Part shown: positions 22,071-33,483 of the stretch, in pieces
How the letters are laid out: the number at the start of each line of letters is the position of its first letter
Numbering within the stretch: position 1 is the stretch's first letter
Position numbers and translations under genes: made by a program
Assembly: GCF_033807575.1 (NCBI RefSeq)
Contig: NC_084726.1
Location: 13,020,001-13,084,000 of the forward strand
Reading direction: 5' to 3'
Length of the DNA: 64,000 nt
From: Cydia pomonella
Taxonomy: Eukaryota > Arthropoda > Insecta > Lepidoptera > Tortricidae
Notes under the pieces: model-generated
What the model was told of the DNA's origin: nothing
What the model saw: only the letters and a program-made list of their open reading frames with translations
Database searches by the model: none

Positions 22071-22683
22071 TTGTCAGGGATCTTAAAATGTGTTTTTAAT
22101 TTCTTCGCATTGCGTAACTTCTTAGCTCAATAGTGGGACCAGAGTTTTGCCCTAAAAGTAATGATAATTCTAAAGATGGAAAAGTTATGCTTATATGGCA
22201 TGTGACATATTTTAAGCATATTTTGTAATATAAAAGTTAGAACGAGCGTCAGATATAAATTAGGTATATATATTCTTTTATTAATGATTGTTATGTGTTG
22301 TCGAGGGAGGTAAAATAATGTAATTCTCAGTATACTAAGTGATTTTTTTTTTATAATCTATTATCCTCATTAAACCAAGATTAAAATTATGTGGGCGCCA
22401 TCGCCATGAGGGATTTTGCCTGGTGTTTGACGGGGTTTCTTTGGCTACCTAGTGTGTGTGCACTGTTGTGCATCCATCCAAAAAGGCATAGCGATCGGTA
22501 CGCTCTGGTGAAATAGTGGGGCACTTTAATTACAAAAAAATAATCTCTCTCACAAGTGGGATCCCCGGATTTATGATATAAATTTCGGTACTTCGAAATC
22601 AATTACCGGAATTATAGATTAATTGAAAAACCAAATAAACAGTTATTTTAAAACCAAATAAAGTTAGGAGAAAAGTTAATTTT
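22071..22683. other. Unassigned AT-rich sequence
   Basis: No recognised element. Confidence 0.3.
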
Positions 22684-22757
22684 CGCCGGGGTTCGATACT
22701 CGGACCTCCCGCTCGCTAGTCTACGCATTTACCGCTGAGCCATTGTGACAGTTAATG
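22684..22757 (-). mobile_element. tRNA-like SINE head (minus)
   Basis: Minus strand CAATGGCTCAGCGGTAAATG (A box) and GGTCCGAGTATCGAACCCCG (B box). Stem pairing is imperfect, so a SINE or pseudo-tRNA is more likely than a tRNA gene. Confidence 0.45.
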
Positions 22758-22774
22758 CAGTTAGGGTAAAGGCA

Positions 22775-24538
22775 CCTATTACCGTGGTAGTTAAGGAACT
22801 TTTCAAAAGAGATCCTAAAATTAAGGGTATCAATGCTGTCTAACAGCCAGGAATATTTTTTTTTCATCAGAGCATTTAATGAACTTTCCGTTTCACACGT
22901 TTTTGGATTCATTTTGGTTTATTATATGTATTAAAATATTTTTTGAAGCCAAAAATGACCAAATCTTCTATTACCGTGGCAAAGGACAGGCTGTGACTCT
23001 ATTATCGCGAATTGAGCTTTCATTACCGAGGGTACAATTGGCATGATTTTCTGCACTCGTTAATAGAAACCAAACTCAAAATTCGAAACCTAATACCGAG
23101 GGTTAAAACAATAATAACGACGTGGGTTCTGTATATTATTTTTTGTATCATTAAGTTTAATAATGACACAAAAATAAAAAATAAAACTATAGGAGTATGT
23201 TTAAAAATAAGAGATATATTCGAAGAGATTATAATTACACTTTCGTACAATCAAATACTATAAATATTTAACTTACCAAGTACCCACGAGTACCTGTATA
23301 ACAAGTTATAAGTTGAATGTTTTACATGTAAAACAACAAAAATTATTGTTAGTAAAGTTTTACTAAGGACGTATATGACAAATAGGCCTGCCTGTTATTA
23401 AATAAAGTAATTTTTAAATGCTATAATGATTGATAAGAATGTGTCTTACTTGACATAATTAGCTGCACAAAAAAACAAGTAAGTAACATTTTCTCATAAG
23501 GCACAGCGTAAATTATAGTCGAAATTTTATAAGCTGGACGTTTACTACCTGAGTGAAAGTTTACCACAATGAAATGGTAAACGTCCACCTCATAAAATTT
23601 CGAACTATATATAAAAACATGAAAACTTTTAATTCTAATATTTTTTGATAAGGTAATATAGTTAAATAAAGTCTCTCACATATTATGTGTTATAATTTAC
23701 CCGTTTATAATTAACAAATCACAGTACTTTTCTTATTGCTGATTCTTATAGCTAAAAAAATCATGTCTGAGATTTTGGACTACTGTATAAATAAAATTAT
23801 ATTAAAAAAAATCTAATCGGAATTGTCCGGCAGTTGGGTATCCTTCCTTGTCAGAGTAATAACTGAATCAGAAAACAGAAGAATTTAAATCTGATAATGA
23901 TAACTGAAGTCTAAATTTTATCAACGAAATCTGTACTTGCGGTACCCTAAATGCGATATTTCAATACAATACCAAATAGTCACTCGGTAATAGATAACTC
24001 TTTAAGAGCCTATTACCGACCCATTCGATATTTCTCTGGGTCGGTAATAGATTTCTATACATTCTATTACCGAGGGTAATCTGATCATACCATCGGTAAT
24101 AGGCTTAATTTGGAGTTTAATTAAACCTAATTCCGACCCATAAAAAGAATAAAACACAGATGGTTTTCAAATCAAATCAAACACGTATATTACAAGCTTC
24201 TTGTAAAGACCAAATCACATAACTGGCAAGTAAATTTTAGGTTTTAACTCAAAATAAAAAAAAGTTGACAGATTAAGGGTTCCCTAGAAACAAGGAAATC
24301 GGTGCTGAAGTTTTTGTCAAAAAATTAAGGGTTAGTTGAATACTTTCCATACCACTCTCTATAAATAGCTCTTTAATAGCGTGAATAGATCAAGATTGGA
24401 ATAAATAAAAGAAATTATAAAATTGATAATTTGTACCAAAACTAAAGAGTAAATAAACAAAACTACCACTTTTTCTATTACCGTGGCATACCACGGAATT
24501 ACTTACCACAGAAATAATTGGCGCCTATCACCGCTGTA
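22775..24538. repeat. Cluster of CTATTACCG(T/A)GG motifs
   Basis: Occurrences in both orientations: 22776, 22968, 22999 (variant), 23020, 23091 (variant), 23984, 24010, 24038, 24064, 24091, 24475 and variants at 24126 and 24524. Two at 24009-24050 form a hairpin (CCTATTACCGACCC ... GGGTCGGTAATAG). Spacing is irregular, so this is not a simple tandem array. Confidence 0.6.
23516..23612. mobile_element. Small MITE inside the motif cluster
   Basis: TATAGTCGAAATTTTATAAG and GGACGTTTAC are inverted at the right (GTAAACGTCCACCTCATAAA, ATTTCGAACTATA). Confidence 0.65.
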
Positions 24539-24698
24539 TTTTATTTTCAATTTTAAACGTATTTCCCGGTCAAAAAACTAAGTTAAAAGTAATTCAAAAT
24601 CGTGTAGAAAACAATACACAACCTCTTAAAAGGCATTGCACTAGTTTATTTGCCATAACTATTACGTAAAACACTAAGTAAGATTGGAGTGCACTTAC

Positions 24699-24756
24699 CT
24701 GTGGTGTCACGTGTCTGTATGGAACAACCGGTTCTTGCGCCGCCGTCGCACAAACT
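24699..24756 (-). other. Candidate 5' exon on the minus strand
   Basis: Minus strand shows a consensus donor ACCACAG|GTAAGTGC (boundary at 24699) and, 58 bp upstream, TCAGTTTGTG, which fits the insect initiator TCAGT. The short exon is GC-rich (GTGCGACGGCGGCGCAAGAA). No coding claim is made; this is inferred from two splice/promoter-like signals only. Confidence 0.25.
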
Positions 24757-24759
24757 GAC

Positions 24760-25330
24760 GAATCGCGAGTTTTTTGTTACACTCACACAAATGCACACTA
24801 ATGGACATGATAGACCAATGAATGAGCTTGTTTTGTGTATGCTTTATTTCTTAGGGAATAGATCTGTTTGCTTGCAAAATGAGTATTTGTAAACACCGCG
24901 GTGTTAGACGTCGATTTTGATACCCGCGTTAATAGCCGCCGTTACCGAAAACTGCTCATCAGTTACAACTGTACCCTTCATAGTCATGTAAGTCACATGG
25001 AATTTGCAACCTTAGCGCTAAGACGTAAAGTTCACAATAGGATGAATTTACTTAATCATTACATGGTTTTGAATATTGAATTAAGGTGCAAAGTTTAAGC
25101 TTCAAATATTTAGATTTTTTTTAAATGTGATAATTTGTTAAACTAGAATTATCTTTTTGTTTTGTGAACATTAAATTAAAGTTATTAAATCCACGACAAT
25201 ACCTCTAAGTTCTTAAGTTAATAGACAAAGCTAAAAATTTTGAAAAATAGGATAGTTGCTTAAAAATTAATATGCGTTACGGAAATATTAAGGAAAGTTA
25301 GAAATTTCTGTGAATAGCTTGCATTATAAT
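24760..25330. other. Unassigned sequence
   Basis: Short frames at 24689-24892 and 24901-25098 lack any recognised domain. Confidence 0.3.
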
Positions 25331-25339
25331 AGTATAATC

Positions 25340-25480
25340 TATTTTAAAAGGCGCCAAATTCATAGCCACGTGCGCTGGACCGTCGACGTGCCGGCGCGCG
25401 CGAGCCAATCGTAGCCGACCTAGTGGTAGCGAGCGATACAAGGCCCCGCTATGCCGCGCAAGCGCTGCGTGTGTCTTTTC
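25340..25480. other. CpG-rich island-like patch
   Basis: GTCGACGTGCCGGCGCGCGC, GAGCCAATCGTAGCCGACC and CCGCGCAAGCGCTGCG stand out in AT-rich flanks. It includes a CCAAT motif. It could be promoter-like or a repeat fragment; no exon can be supported. Confidence 0.35.
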
Positions 25481-27744
25481 GAATCGTATTAAGGTTTAAC
25501 CCTCCATAATGCGTGGTTTAAAACGCACATAGCCCATTTTTTGAAGTACATATCGACACAGTATGACTCTAGACACAAACTTTGTGGCCCTAAAAAGTGC
25601 TTCAACTGGTCAAATGTAAGCATTGAAAGCAATAGTAACAACACGAGTAGGGTTGCAAAGCGTCCGTCTAGCGGCGCTCGGCAACATAAATAATTAAATA
25701 TTCACTTTTAGAGACCCTCGTTTTTGATAAATGACCGGTCATTTGTGACATTTATGGTCATCTTGGTCATTTAAATTTACAGGCTTAGAGCAATAATTAA
25801 TTAGTCTTATTTGATGTTAAACTTAAATGAGTTAAATTTTTAACTGCTTCATTCGCGGCAGCTGACATTCACAGGGCTTCATTATGCATCTTTCTCAACT
25901 ATATTGGTGATAAAATAGAAACCTGGTGCATCTAAATAAGCTGCTCTAACTCTATAAACTATCATCATCTGACAAAATATCAATCAAAAGACGAAGACTG
26001 ATATTTATTTACCAGTGTGCGTTTGCAAAGTTAGATTAAAATACGACGTATTATATTTGTAGGTTCGCATTTGTTTTTAATTTAATATGGGCTCATTTTC
26101 GATTTCATATTGTTCGTATCGGAGGAACCATAGAGGCGTAGGCGAACCTTACGCAGCCCCTGAAGGCCACCGAGGTGCATCTGTGTGCGTAAGCATACAA
26201 CTAGGTATTATTAGCGGTGCACGGTGGCGCGAAGGACATAACCTTATTAAGGCGCTACGCGCCGTTTTCGTCGAAAAACGGTTTCTAGTCTAGAGGCTAT
26301 TTCTTCTAAATGGGTAACAAAAAATTGTGGAAAAGATATATATGAATATTCATTTTATGTACAACAATAGCATCATTTGACTTTTATCGTAACATTTATA
26401 GTTTTCACGGCAAAAAAAAATACACATACAAAAAGACACAGGCAATTTTGCGGGTAACTTTGCTCATTTCTACTAAATTAATCGATTAAATTATTTTTAA
26501 ACTAAAAAAATATTTTTTAACAGGTTCTGCGAATACAACACAGCTTTTGCTAATCAGTTAATATTTTTTTAAGAAATCGATCATTTTTTGACATTTCATG
26601 CGTATGCAGCTCGAAAAAGACGTGAACGTCAGTCGTGTGCCAGTTTTTAGACGAGGAGGCTGTATCACTTGTCGCTCCGTGCCTTCCTTGCACTATGAAT
26701 GCTTGTGCATTTCCCAAGTGCTATAATATCGGAGTAATTGCGGCCAAAGAATAAATAACTGCAGAAAGCTGGGTTGTGACTCGCTTTAGCGCGCGAAACA
26801 TGGTGTTTCGCAGCTTATTGTTATGAACGTAATGACACTATTTCCACTTGTGTTTGAGAAAGCTTTTTAAATATATGTATAATAAGTGTTTTCTAACATG
26901 CGCGGACATATAGGCATTCGAATTTTGAGTTTTGTAATAAATTTCGATTCCTAAAAAAATATAATTAATTGATTAACATAGGCTATCTATTTACGTTGTA
27001 TATAGATAGTTGTTTCTTTTTAAATTTAAAATAATTAATCGATTAAATTCAGAAACCATAAAATTTTTAGGATTAAAAAACTACCTATTAAAACGTGGTT
27101 AGTTTTTTCTAGGATTGTAAAAAAAAAGAGTATAAAATCGGCGTTCGGCAACATAAATATTTATTTGCGCAATAAGAAAAAAAAAATCACTGTTATGTAC
27201 CTTAGTTTCGAATGCCTCCGAACGTGGTGCAATTCCGAAATTATACTCTACTCTACGAAATTAATTTTATTTTGGAAACTAATAATGTAAGATATAAGGC
27301 TGACAATCGCTTTTGTCGTCGAGATATGAACAGGACATTTACTCAAACGGCTTTATACCGGCCTGAGCCGCCAATTTAATATGAAAAGTTAGTATCGGTG
27401 TAACATGCCCCGGGCGCCGTTTCATGTTTAATCGTCTGAAATTCATAGATTAGCATAAAAATGCACGTAAACCCAATTTCAATCAAAAAATCTTAAAATT
27501 ACAACTTTGATTTGCGTGTCTTTTTCATAGAAACCAAAAACTATTATTTTTATTAAACCACACGATACGGATATATGAAGTGTGCCACAAAATCATAAAT
27601 AATTCGTGGTGACACCATACATACATTTTGTGTGTGTGTCCTACTGCGAGGTTACTACGGTACCTTCACCAAATGCATGATCTACTCATATCAAACAACA
27701 AAACGTCTGCAAAAGATGATACTCAAATACGAGTATACTCGTAG
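25481..27744. other. AT-rich sequence
   Basis: One 68-codon frame (26087-26293) with no recognised domain; its phrase GGAGGAACCATAGAGGCGTA resembles text in the MITE at 52255. Otherwise unassigned. Confidence 0.3.
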
Positions 27745-28415
27745 CGCCACCCGCGCGCCTCTGCAGGGGACACACTTTTTTCACTTTGGAAGGTTCTCTC
27801 GCGCAAACTATTCAGTTTAGAAAAAAATGATATTAGAAACCTTAATATCATTTTTGAAGACCTATCCATAGATACCCCACATGTATGGGTATGATGAAAA
27901 AATTTTTTTTTTAATTTCATGACGTATTAAAAAAAAACTACTTACTAGATCTCGTTCAAACCAATTTTCGGTGGAAGTTTACATGGCAATGTATATAATA
28001 TATTTTTTTTAGATTTTTCATTCTGTTATTTTAGAAGTTAGGGGGGGGGGGACACACATTTTACCACTTTGGAAGTGTCTCTAGCGCAAACTATTCATTT
28101 TAGAAAAAAATGATATTAGAAACCTCAATACCATTTTTGAAGACCTATCCATAGATACCCCACACGTATGGGTTTGATGCTAAAAGATTTTTTGAGTTTC
28201 ATTTCTATGGGGAACCCCCAAAATTTCTTGTTTTTTTTTCTATTTTTGTGTGAAAATCTTAATGCGGTTTATAGAATACATCCACTTACTAAGTTTGAAC
28301 AGTACAGCTCTTATAGTTTCGGAAAAAAGTAGCTGTGACAGAATCGGACAGACAGACGGACATGACGAATCTATAAGGGTTCCGTTTTTTGCCATTTGGC
28401 TACGGAACCCTAAAA
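27745..28415 (+). mobile_element. Interspersed repeat (GGAACCCTA-ended), one partial and one full copy
   Basis: 27768-27905 and 28050-28190 are direct repeats: GGGACACAC, CACTTTGGAAG, GCGCAAACTATTCA, GATATTAGAAACCT and CCTATCCATAGATACCCCAC. The second copy runs on to GACAGACAGACGGACATGAC, ATCTATAAGGGTTCCGTTTT and GGCTACGGAACCCTAA, the family terminus also found inverted at 8626. Confidence 0.7.
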
Positions 28416-28845
28416 AAAAGATTTTTATTTATTTAATTGAGTTAAAGAGGTATTGAGGGTATTCCCGTATATTTTTCGGTCAGTTGAAAATAATGAACTC
28501 GAACGTTATAAGTTGATTGTTTTTCTAATAAGAAATCTTCATTACATTTACAAAAAATAAACAAAAAAAGACCGACCGCGCTCGAGTAAATCAAGGTCAC
28601 GTTTTTTTTGTAACTTTGTGACCCTGCTACTCTCTTACATTTTAAAAACCACCTTGACCATGTAAATTAACATACCTACCCTTATTATTTCCCCTCCTCT
28701 TTCTTTCTTTTTTTCGGATACATGGTGCGCGACTGACTACCCGCTGACGCGCTCCAGTGACTTTAATTTGATGTTTTCTTATATGTTGAATAATCTGTTT
28801 ATATCATATATCAAAAATTATAAAAAAATATTTACATGATAGGAC
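28416..28845. other. Unassigned AT-rich sequence
   Basis: No recognised element. Confidence 0.3.
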
Positions 28846-28996
28846 AAGTATGGCTACCATGAGTTGACATTTGACTTTTACGCCAAAGACTGCGTGAACT
28901 CGATCGCACTAATACCTTACTTTAATGCAAGCGAGATAAACTGCGATCAAGTTTAAGCAGTCGCTAGCGTAAACGTCAAATGCCAACTCATGGTAG
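28846..28996. mobile_element. MITE with ~60-bp TIRs
   Basis: AGTATGGCTACCATGAGTTG and ACATTTGAC at the left pair with GTCAAATGCCAACTCATGGT and AGCCGTACT at the right; the arms continue through GACTGCGTGAACTCGATCGC with mismatches. Confidence 0.75.
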
Positions 28997-29395
28997 CCGT
29001 ACTGAATAAGCTACAAAACACACTTTGGTGGTTAAAAAACTAAATAAAATAAATACGAAATAAAATTATTATATTTATTAATTTAAAATTATGGAAAAAA
29101 ACGTTACACGCTTTTTTTATTGCAATGTTAGAATGTTAAACACGCAAAGCAACACCCGTTCAGAATCAAGCTCGTTCATCCGCACAACTCGCACAGTGTT
29201 CAATAGCGCGAGTTGCGCTAATCGTCTCTCTTGTCGTCTAGGTAGTGCACAAATCAGATAATGAAACGATGGGAAGGTAGGTACGGTACGTAGAAACCTA
29301 GTTTTTTTCAAGCGACCCATATTTGAATAAAGAGTTTTTAAGAAATATCTGTAAAAATCCGTACTCCTTTTTTAACATTCTAGCTCATATTATGA
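28997..29395. other. Unassigned sequence
   Basis: A 67-codon minus frame (29117-29320) shows no recognised domain. Confidence 0.3.
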
Positions 29396-29972
29396 TATAG
29401 TACCTGGGCGACCGAGCTTTGCTCGGTTATAACTATTTATTGTAATATGGTGGTGTATAGGTGATAATCTACATAAACTTAAAAAGTAAAATGTAAACTG
29501 ACAATTATTATTATTTACAATCCATTTTACAGCACTTGTCACAGAGTAACGCCATCTATTGTCAATTTCTCTTATTACATAGGTCATTTTCTTACTAAAA
29601 TAAACTTGTCTAAAACAATAAAAAATTATATAATATAAACTTGAACATATAAAAAAAAAAAACATAAGTTAGTCACCGGGCGAGATTCGAACCCGTAACA
29701 CTCGTTTAGCAGTCCGCGTCTTAACCCGCTGGACCAGACGGACAGTGGCCGGCAACACGAAATTAGCGACCATATTCTGCGTCGCAAGAAAAACGCATGA
29801 AAACTCGGAAACATGCGTTTTCCCAAACATAAGACTAATCTAGATAGATTGTATACCCCTAAAAAACCCCCATATACCAAATTTCAGCGAAATCGTTAGT
29901 ATAGAGCCGTTTCCGAGCTCACAGATATATATATACAAGAATTGCTCGTTTAAAGGTATAAGATGTAATTTA
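29396..29972 (-). mobile_element. tRNA-Ser-like SINE / RTE-tail composite, inverted copy
   Basis: Reverse-oriented relative of 21608-22070 with the same tRNA-like core (minus GTCTGGTCCAGCGGGTTAAG, ACGGGTTCGAATCTCGCCCG) and tail (CGAGCAAAGCTCGGTCGCCC). It keeps an extra ~100 bp including AATAGATGGCGTTACTCTG, so it is the fuller version. Confidence 0.75.
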
Positions 29973-30944
29973 TATAGGTACTTATTTAAAAAATCGGAAT
30001 CGGTAAGTAAACCTGGGTTTCCCGGTTTTTTCAATTTCGGTGAAACTGGTTCGGTGAATTCAGCTTGACCCCCCTGATCCCCTCACGTAATTAACCCCTC
30101 CCCCCACCCTCTTACTAAATATAATAAGTAATACGGATACAGATGATACGGAGTTAATACGGATTAAACTTTATTTCTGAATCGAAATTTCTTTATAGCA
30201 GTTGATGAAATTTTGCTCTTCGTGCTGGGCACTCTGATGCTTGATAATGATAGCATAACAAATTAAATAGGTACCTACAATCACTGACCTATCACACATA
30301 GACAGTTAGTCCTCATAAGGCTAATCTGCCAAAAGTGAAGCCGAAACTCGAACGATGTGTGCGTGCGACGCTCGTGTCTTACGCTCAGCGACACACACAT
30401 ATATACAAAAACGGGTTGCCAGAGTTCATTTATTCCCCTTAAAGTAGATGGATTTTAACCACATCCTTATACTTGGCTATCAATCATTTGGGAGTGTGTA
30501 TGTAGATATTAAATTTGTAGCAAAAGCTTTCAAGGTTTCTTTTAAGAACTTTGCATTTCTGTACTTTGTGAAATAATGTTTAATAAAAAAATGTGCACAG
30601 ATAATAGCTGGTAGAATTGACTTTGGAATAATGATTTTAAATGATAAATATTTAATGACGATCATTTGGATTTGATTTGGTTTGATTTTATTTGACTAAT
30701 ATTTTCTTCGGGTTAGTGTGGTGAAAAGTTTTGTGTTTTCACTTGGGGCAAAATTTGTTTAACTCTCGTAACTTGAAACCCTCGCAACGCTCAAGATTCC
30801 ATTTTTCGACATTTTGGATCTTTATTTAGCTCGAGTAGCAATATTAGCACGAGCGGTTAAACAACAACTTTTCCACTTGTAAAACAAATAACTATTTATC
30901 GTCAGTACTAGTAATTGTACCTGCAGGCCTAGCCAAGGTGGCAA
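29973..30944. other. AT-rich sequence with a possible MITE
   Basis: At 30719-30895 loosely inverted phrases (GGTGAAAAGTTTTGTGTTTT ... CTTTTCCACTTGTAAAAC) suggest a degenerate MITE. Nothing else is assigned. Confidence 0.3.
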
Positions 30945-31035
30945 TCGCTATTGCTTCGAACAACGAAACGCTTTGTGTCTCTCTATCAGTCTTCCATATA
31001 AGTGCGACAGTGACAGTTGCGTTTCGTTTTTACAG
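30945..31035. mobile_element. MITE fragment related to 10749 and 58018
   Basis: GGCCTAGCCAAGGTGGCAAT and ATAAGTGCGACAGTGACAGT, CGTTTCGTTTTTACAG resemble that family; only part is present. Confidence 0.35.
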
Positions 31036-31490
31036 ACCTTAACTGTAACACCTGTGTTCCACAAATAAAATTTACTTTACTTGCTCATCAAAATGGCGAG
31101 AGCATATGCGACTATGTTTAGTCGGTTTCCATATTGCATCGTTCCTATTTAATCTAATTTTTTCCGTCCATCTCGCAGACAGAAGCGGATCAGTCGGAAA
31201 TCTAAAACGAATATCACACAAAATAAAAATATGAATTTAAACTGTAATTTTATAAAAGACAAAACATAATTGGAAATAAAAGAATGAAAAACTAAAAAAG
31301 AATATTTTCTATAGTCATACAAGGAACTTAAAGTAAGCATATTATTTTTATCAATGTAATCGTCATGCCTCATTTGGAGGAAAAAAGATTCATATCACCT
31401 GGCAACATTTATAAGTAATGGCGGCTGACGAAAATTTGGATTTTTGTATTTACAATTACGTAAAAATATCACATTAAACTGGATACTTAC

Positions 31491-31567
31491 GCATGAAATG
31501 TTATATCAGGCGGTTTGTTTTTATTCACTGATGTGTTGTGACACCAATTCACCGCACAAACAACCAT
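31491..31567 (-). CDS. First coding exon of a THAP-domain zinc-finger protein
   Basis: On the minus strand an ATG in good context (CAAGAAAGATGG) opens MVVCAVNWCHNTSVNKNKPP then DITFH, ending two bases into a codon at a consensus donor (CATGC|GTAAGT). C-A-x2-C-x-N followed by ~12 residues and xxFH is the N-terminal half of the THAP zinc finger, which usually continues FP-xxxR-xxW; exon 1 of THAP genes often stops near this point. Upstream in-frame sequence has no other ATG signature, so this start is chosen. THAP proteins are DNA-binding factors, some derived from P-element-type transposases. The next exon could not be found in the window, so it may be a fragment. Confidence 0.55.
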
Positions 31568-31725
31568 CTTTCTTGTATTTTTTAATTTATAACCGGGAGG
31601 TGTACACAAACCAACTCGACCTTGAGTACTGCGAGGGCCGTTCGGATACGATGACACGAGGGCGACATAATGTCGTACTCGAAATGGCTTCACTAGGGAT
31701 GTACAGACTAGGCATCTAGGTTAGT
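31568..31725 (-). promoter_or_regulatory. Probable 5' UTR / promoter-proximal region of the THAP exon
   Basis: GC-richer than its surroundings, reading on the minus strand GTCGCCCTCGTGTCATCGTA, CCGAACGGCCCTCGCAG and ACACCTCCCGGTTATAAA up to the ATG. No firm TATA box or initiator is assigned; its role is inferred from position only. Confidence 0.3.
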
Positions 31726-32144
31726 TATAAATCTATGCCTACAATAACCTAATTTTCCTGAATAAATCAAAATATGTTCTCCCTATGAGTCACGTCAAAA
31801 AGTCATGTTAAACCTTATAATTTCACTTGAAATTGGGATTATTAAGAGGGAAGAATAGTTTTCGAATCTAACAAAATAACAGTAATTTTTCTATGCAGTT
31901 CCATTTCGAGAGAAAATGATTTCCACTAACTAAATCTTAACAAATCACTTTGATTTTGATGTCGATCGCTTCAAGTAGGTTTATAAAGTTTCGCTTTTTT
32001 GAAAAAAATTTTTTTTTTTTGGTTTTGCACATTTAAAAATAGGAAACCTATGAACCTAGTTTGTCATTGTGTCAATAACATACTACTAAATCATGGAAAA
32101 ACGTTTTCTCTTTTTGTATGGACAATCACGTGGTACACTTCCCT
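31726..32144. other. Unassigned sequence
   Basis: AT-rich; nothing recognised. Confidence 0.3.
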
Positions 32145-32518
32145 CTTAAGAAGAAAGTGGAGGACGCACGCGAAATCACCTTTTCATACAAACATAGTCC
32201 ACATTTTTCTCTCTAGATATTAACATTATCAAAAATATTTTGACACAATTTGTTGTATATCAACCACAAGTATGCCTCTACGTTTGATTTTTTTCGTAAG
32301 AGTTAGAAGCATTAAAATTTTTGTATGAAATCTGAAATCTATTTTTCGCTCCTAATTTTTATAATAAAATAATAATACACAAATCGAAAAAAGTCAAAAG
32401 ACAAGGTATGTTTAATATACATCAAATTACTTAAAAATATTTTCCTAAATGTCAACATCCAGAGAGGAAAATGGGGACTACGTTTGTATGGAGAACCGGC
32501 CGTCCTCTTTCCTCTTAA
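32145..32518. mobile_element. MITE with ~110-bp TIRs
   Basis: Left CTCTTAAGAAGAAAGTGGAG, CATACAAACATAGTCC, TTTTTCTCTCTAGATATTAA and AAAATATTTTGACAC are inverted at the right (GTCAACATCCAGAGAGGAAA, GGACTACGTTTGTATGGAGA, CCTCTTTCCTCTTAAG). Relatives: 6781-6949 and a scrap at 19385-19435. Confidence 0.7.
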
Positions 32519-33483
32519 GCACTTATCACGCTATAGCCACATACGGAAATCGCAAGTGCGTAAACTGTCTAACGAGACACTTCCATATTTAGGTACCTAT
32601 TTTTTGTAAGTGGTGGCCTTTATTTTTTAACACAAAATTATCAATTGATCATCCTTAAAAATTCTCATTCCTTTCCTGTATACATGCTCTTTTTATATCA
32701 TAATAAATCTAAGACAATACTGCCTAATATATCTCTAGGTAGGTACCAATATATTTTTTTATTGAATATGCGCATATGTTTTACTTTCGATTTTAACGAT
32801 CGTTTTAAATCATTTGTATAAGCGCAACCTTGGGCCTCTCAAGGCCACGTGCCGAGCAACCAATGCAACGCTTAGCGCCAAGAGTTATTAAAACAAATCA
32901 TACCGCTTAATGCCGTGTTCTCTCTGCCCTATCGTGAAGCACCAGGTACTAGATACCTTCAAACCAGCATAAGAGTCCTCTTTGATTATGCGTTATTGTG
33001 TATCTAAAAGTCATAGTTACGCTGGTTTACTCGAATGCTCGTCGCGCCGAAGCAAGCTAAGCGATAAGAATACGACTTGTGATTTGTAACGAAACTTTGA
33101 TGTCTTAAAGTACCAAATCAAACTTCTATTTACAGTACAAAAAAAGTAACATTAAATTATAATTGACATCATAATTGTAAATTGACTTAATTTGTAAATA
33201 AATTTTAATTTCGTCATCGATATCTGAAACGCCATCTAGTAATAATTGACCTTAACAATATATGTGACCTCTAGGTTTAGTGCGTGAAAGCTACAACAGA
33301 TGTCGCAAGAGAGGTATTTCGACGCCATTTCAACGCATGTTAGTTGTGAGAGTTTTATTAGCTCCGTGCGCCATCTAGTTCGTTACTGTGAACTAAAAAA
33401 TAGCCTACAGGTATTGGATACTTAGGACGGTGCGCGTTTTTAGTATGGGATTGGGTATCTGTACTAGTATTATATGATCTGTG
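32519..33483. other. Right end of the 12.4-kb block
   Basis: Unassigned. Contains AACGCCATCTAGTAAT (33229) and GCGCCATCTAGTTCG (33369). Between 33358 and 33483 the integrase frame runs on by chance into block sequence until a stop. Confidence 0.35.

Larger units (their letters stand above)
21066..33483. other. 12,418-bp block flanked by a perfect 6-bp duplication
   Basis: The inverted gypsy fragment reads ...GAGTGTTTGG at 21065 and resumes GTTTGGGCTAGATGC at 33484. Joining the two at GTTTGG restores the sequence seen uninterrupted (in the other orientation) at 36490. The block is therefore an insertion with target duplication GTTTGG (21060-21065, 33484-33489). Its ends (CATGCCCTCCCATC... and ...TATATGATCTGTG) show no obvious terminal repeats. 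Contents are listed separately: SINEs, MITEs, motif clusters and a THAP exon. What moved it is unknown. Confidence 0.7.

Noticed and set aside
31444..31719. 91-codon plus-strand frame
   Set aside because: Opposite strand of the THAP exon and its UTR, with no domain or splice support.
33358..33483. Extension of the integrase frame beyond PASSPN
   Set aside because: The uninterrupted gypsy copy ends differently; these ~42 codons are block sequence read by chance.
21066..33483. Maverick/Polinton, suggested by the 6-bp duplication
   Set aside because: No long terminal inverted repeats and no DNA polymerase, integrase, protease or capsid frames in the block.
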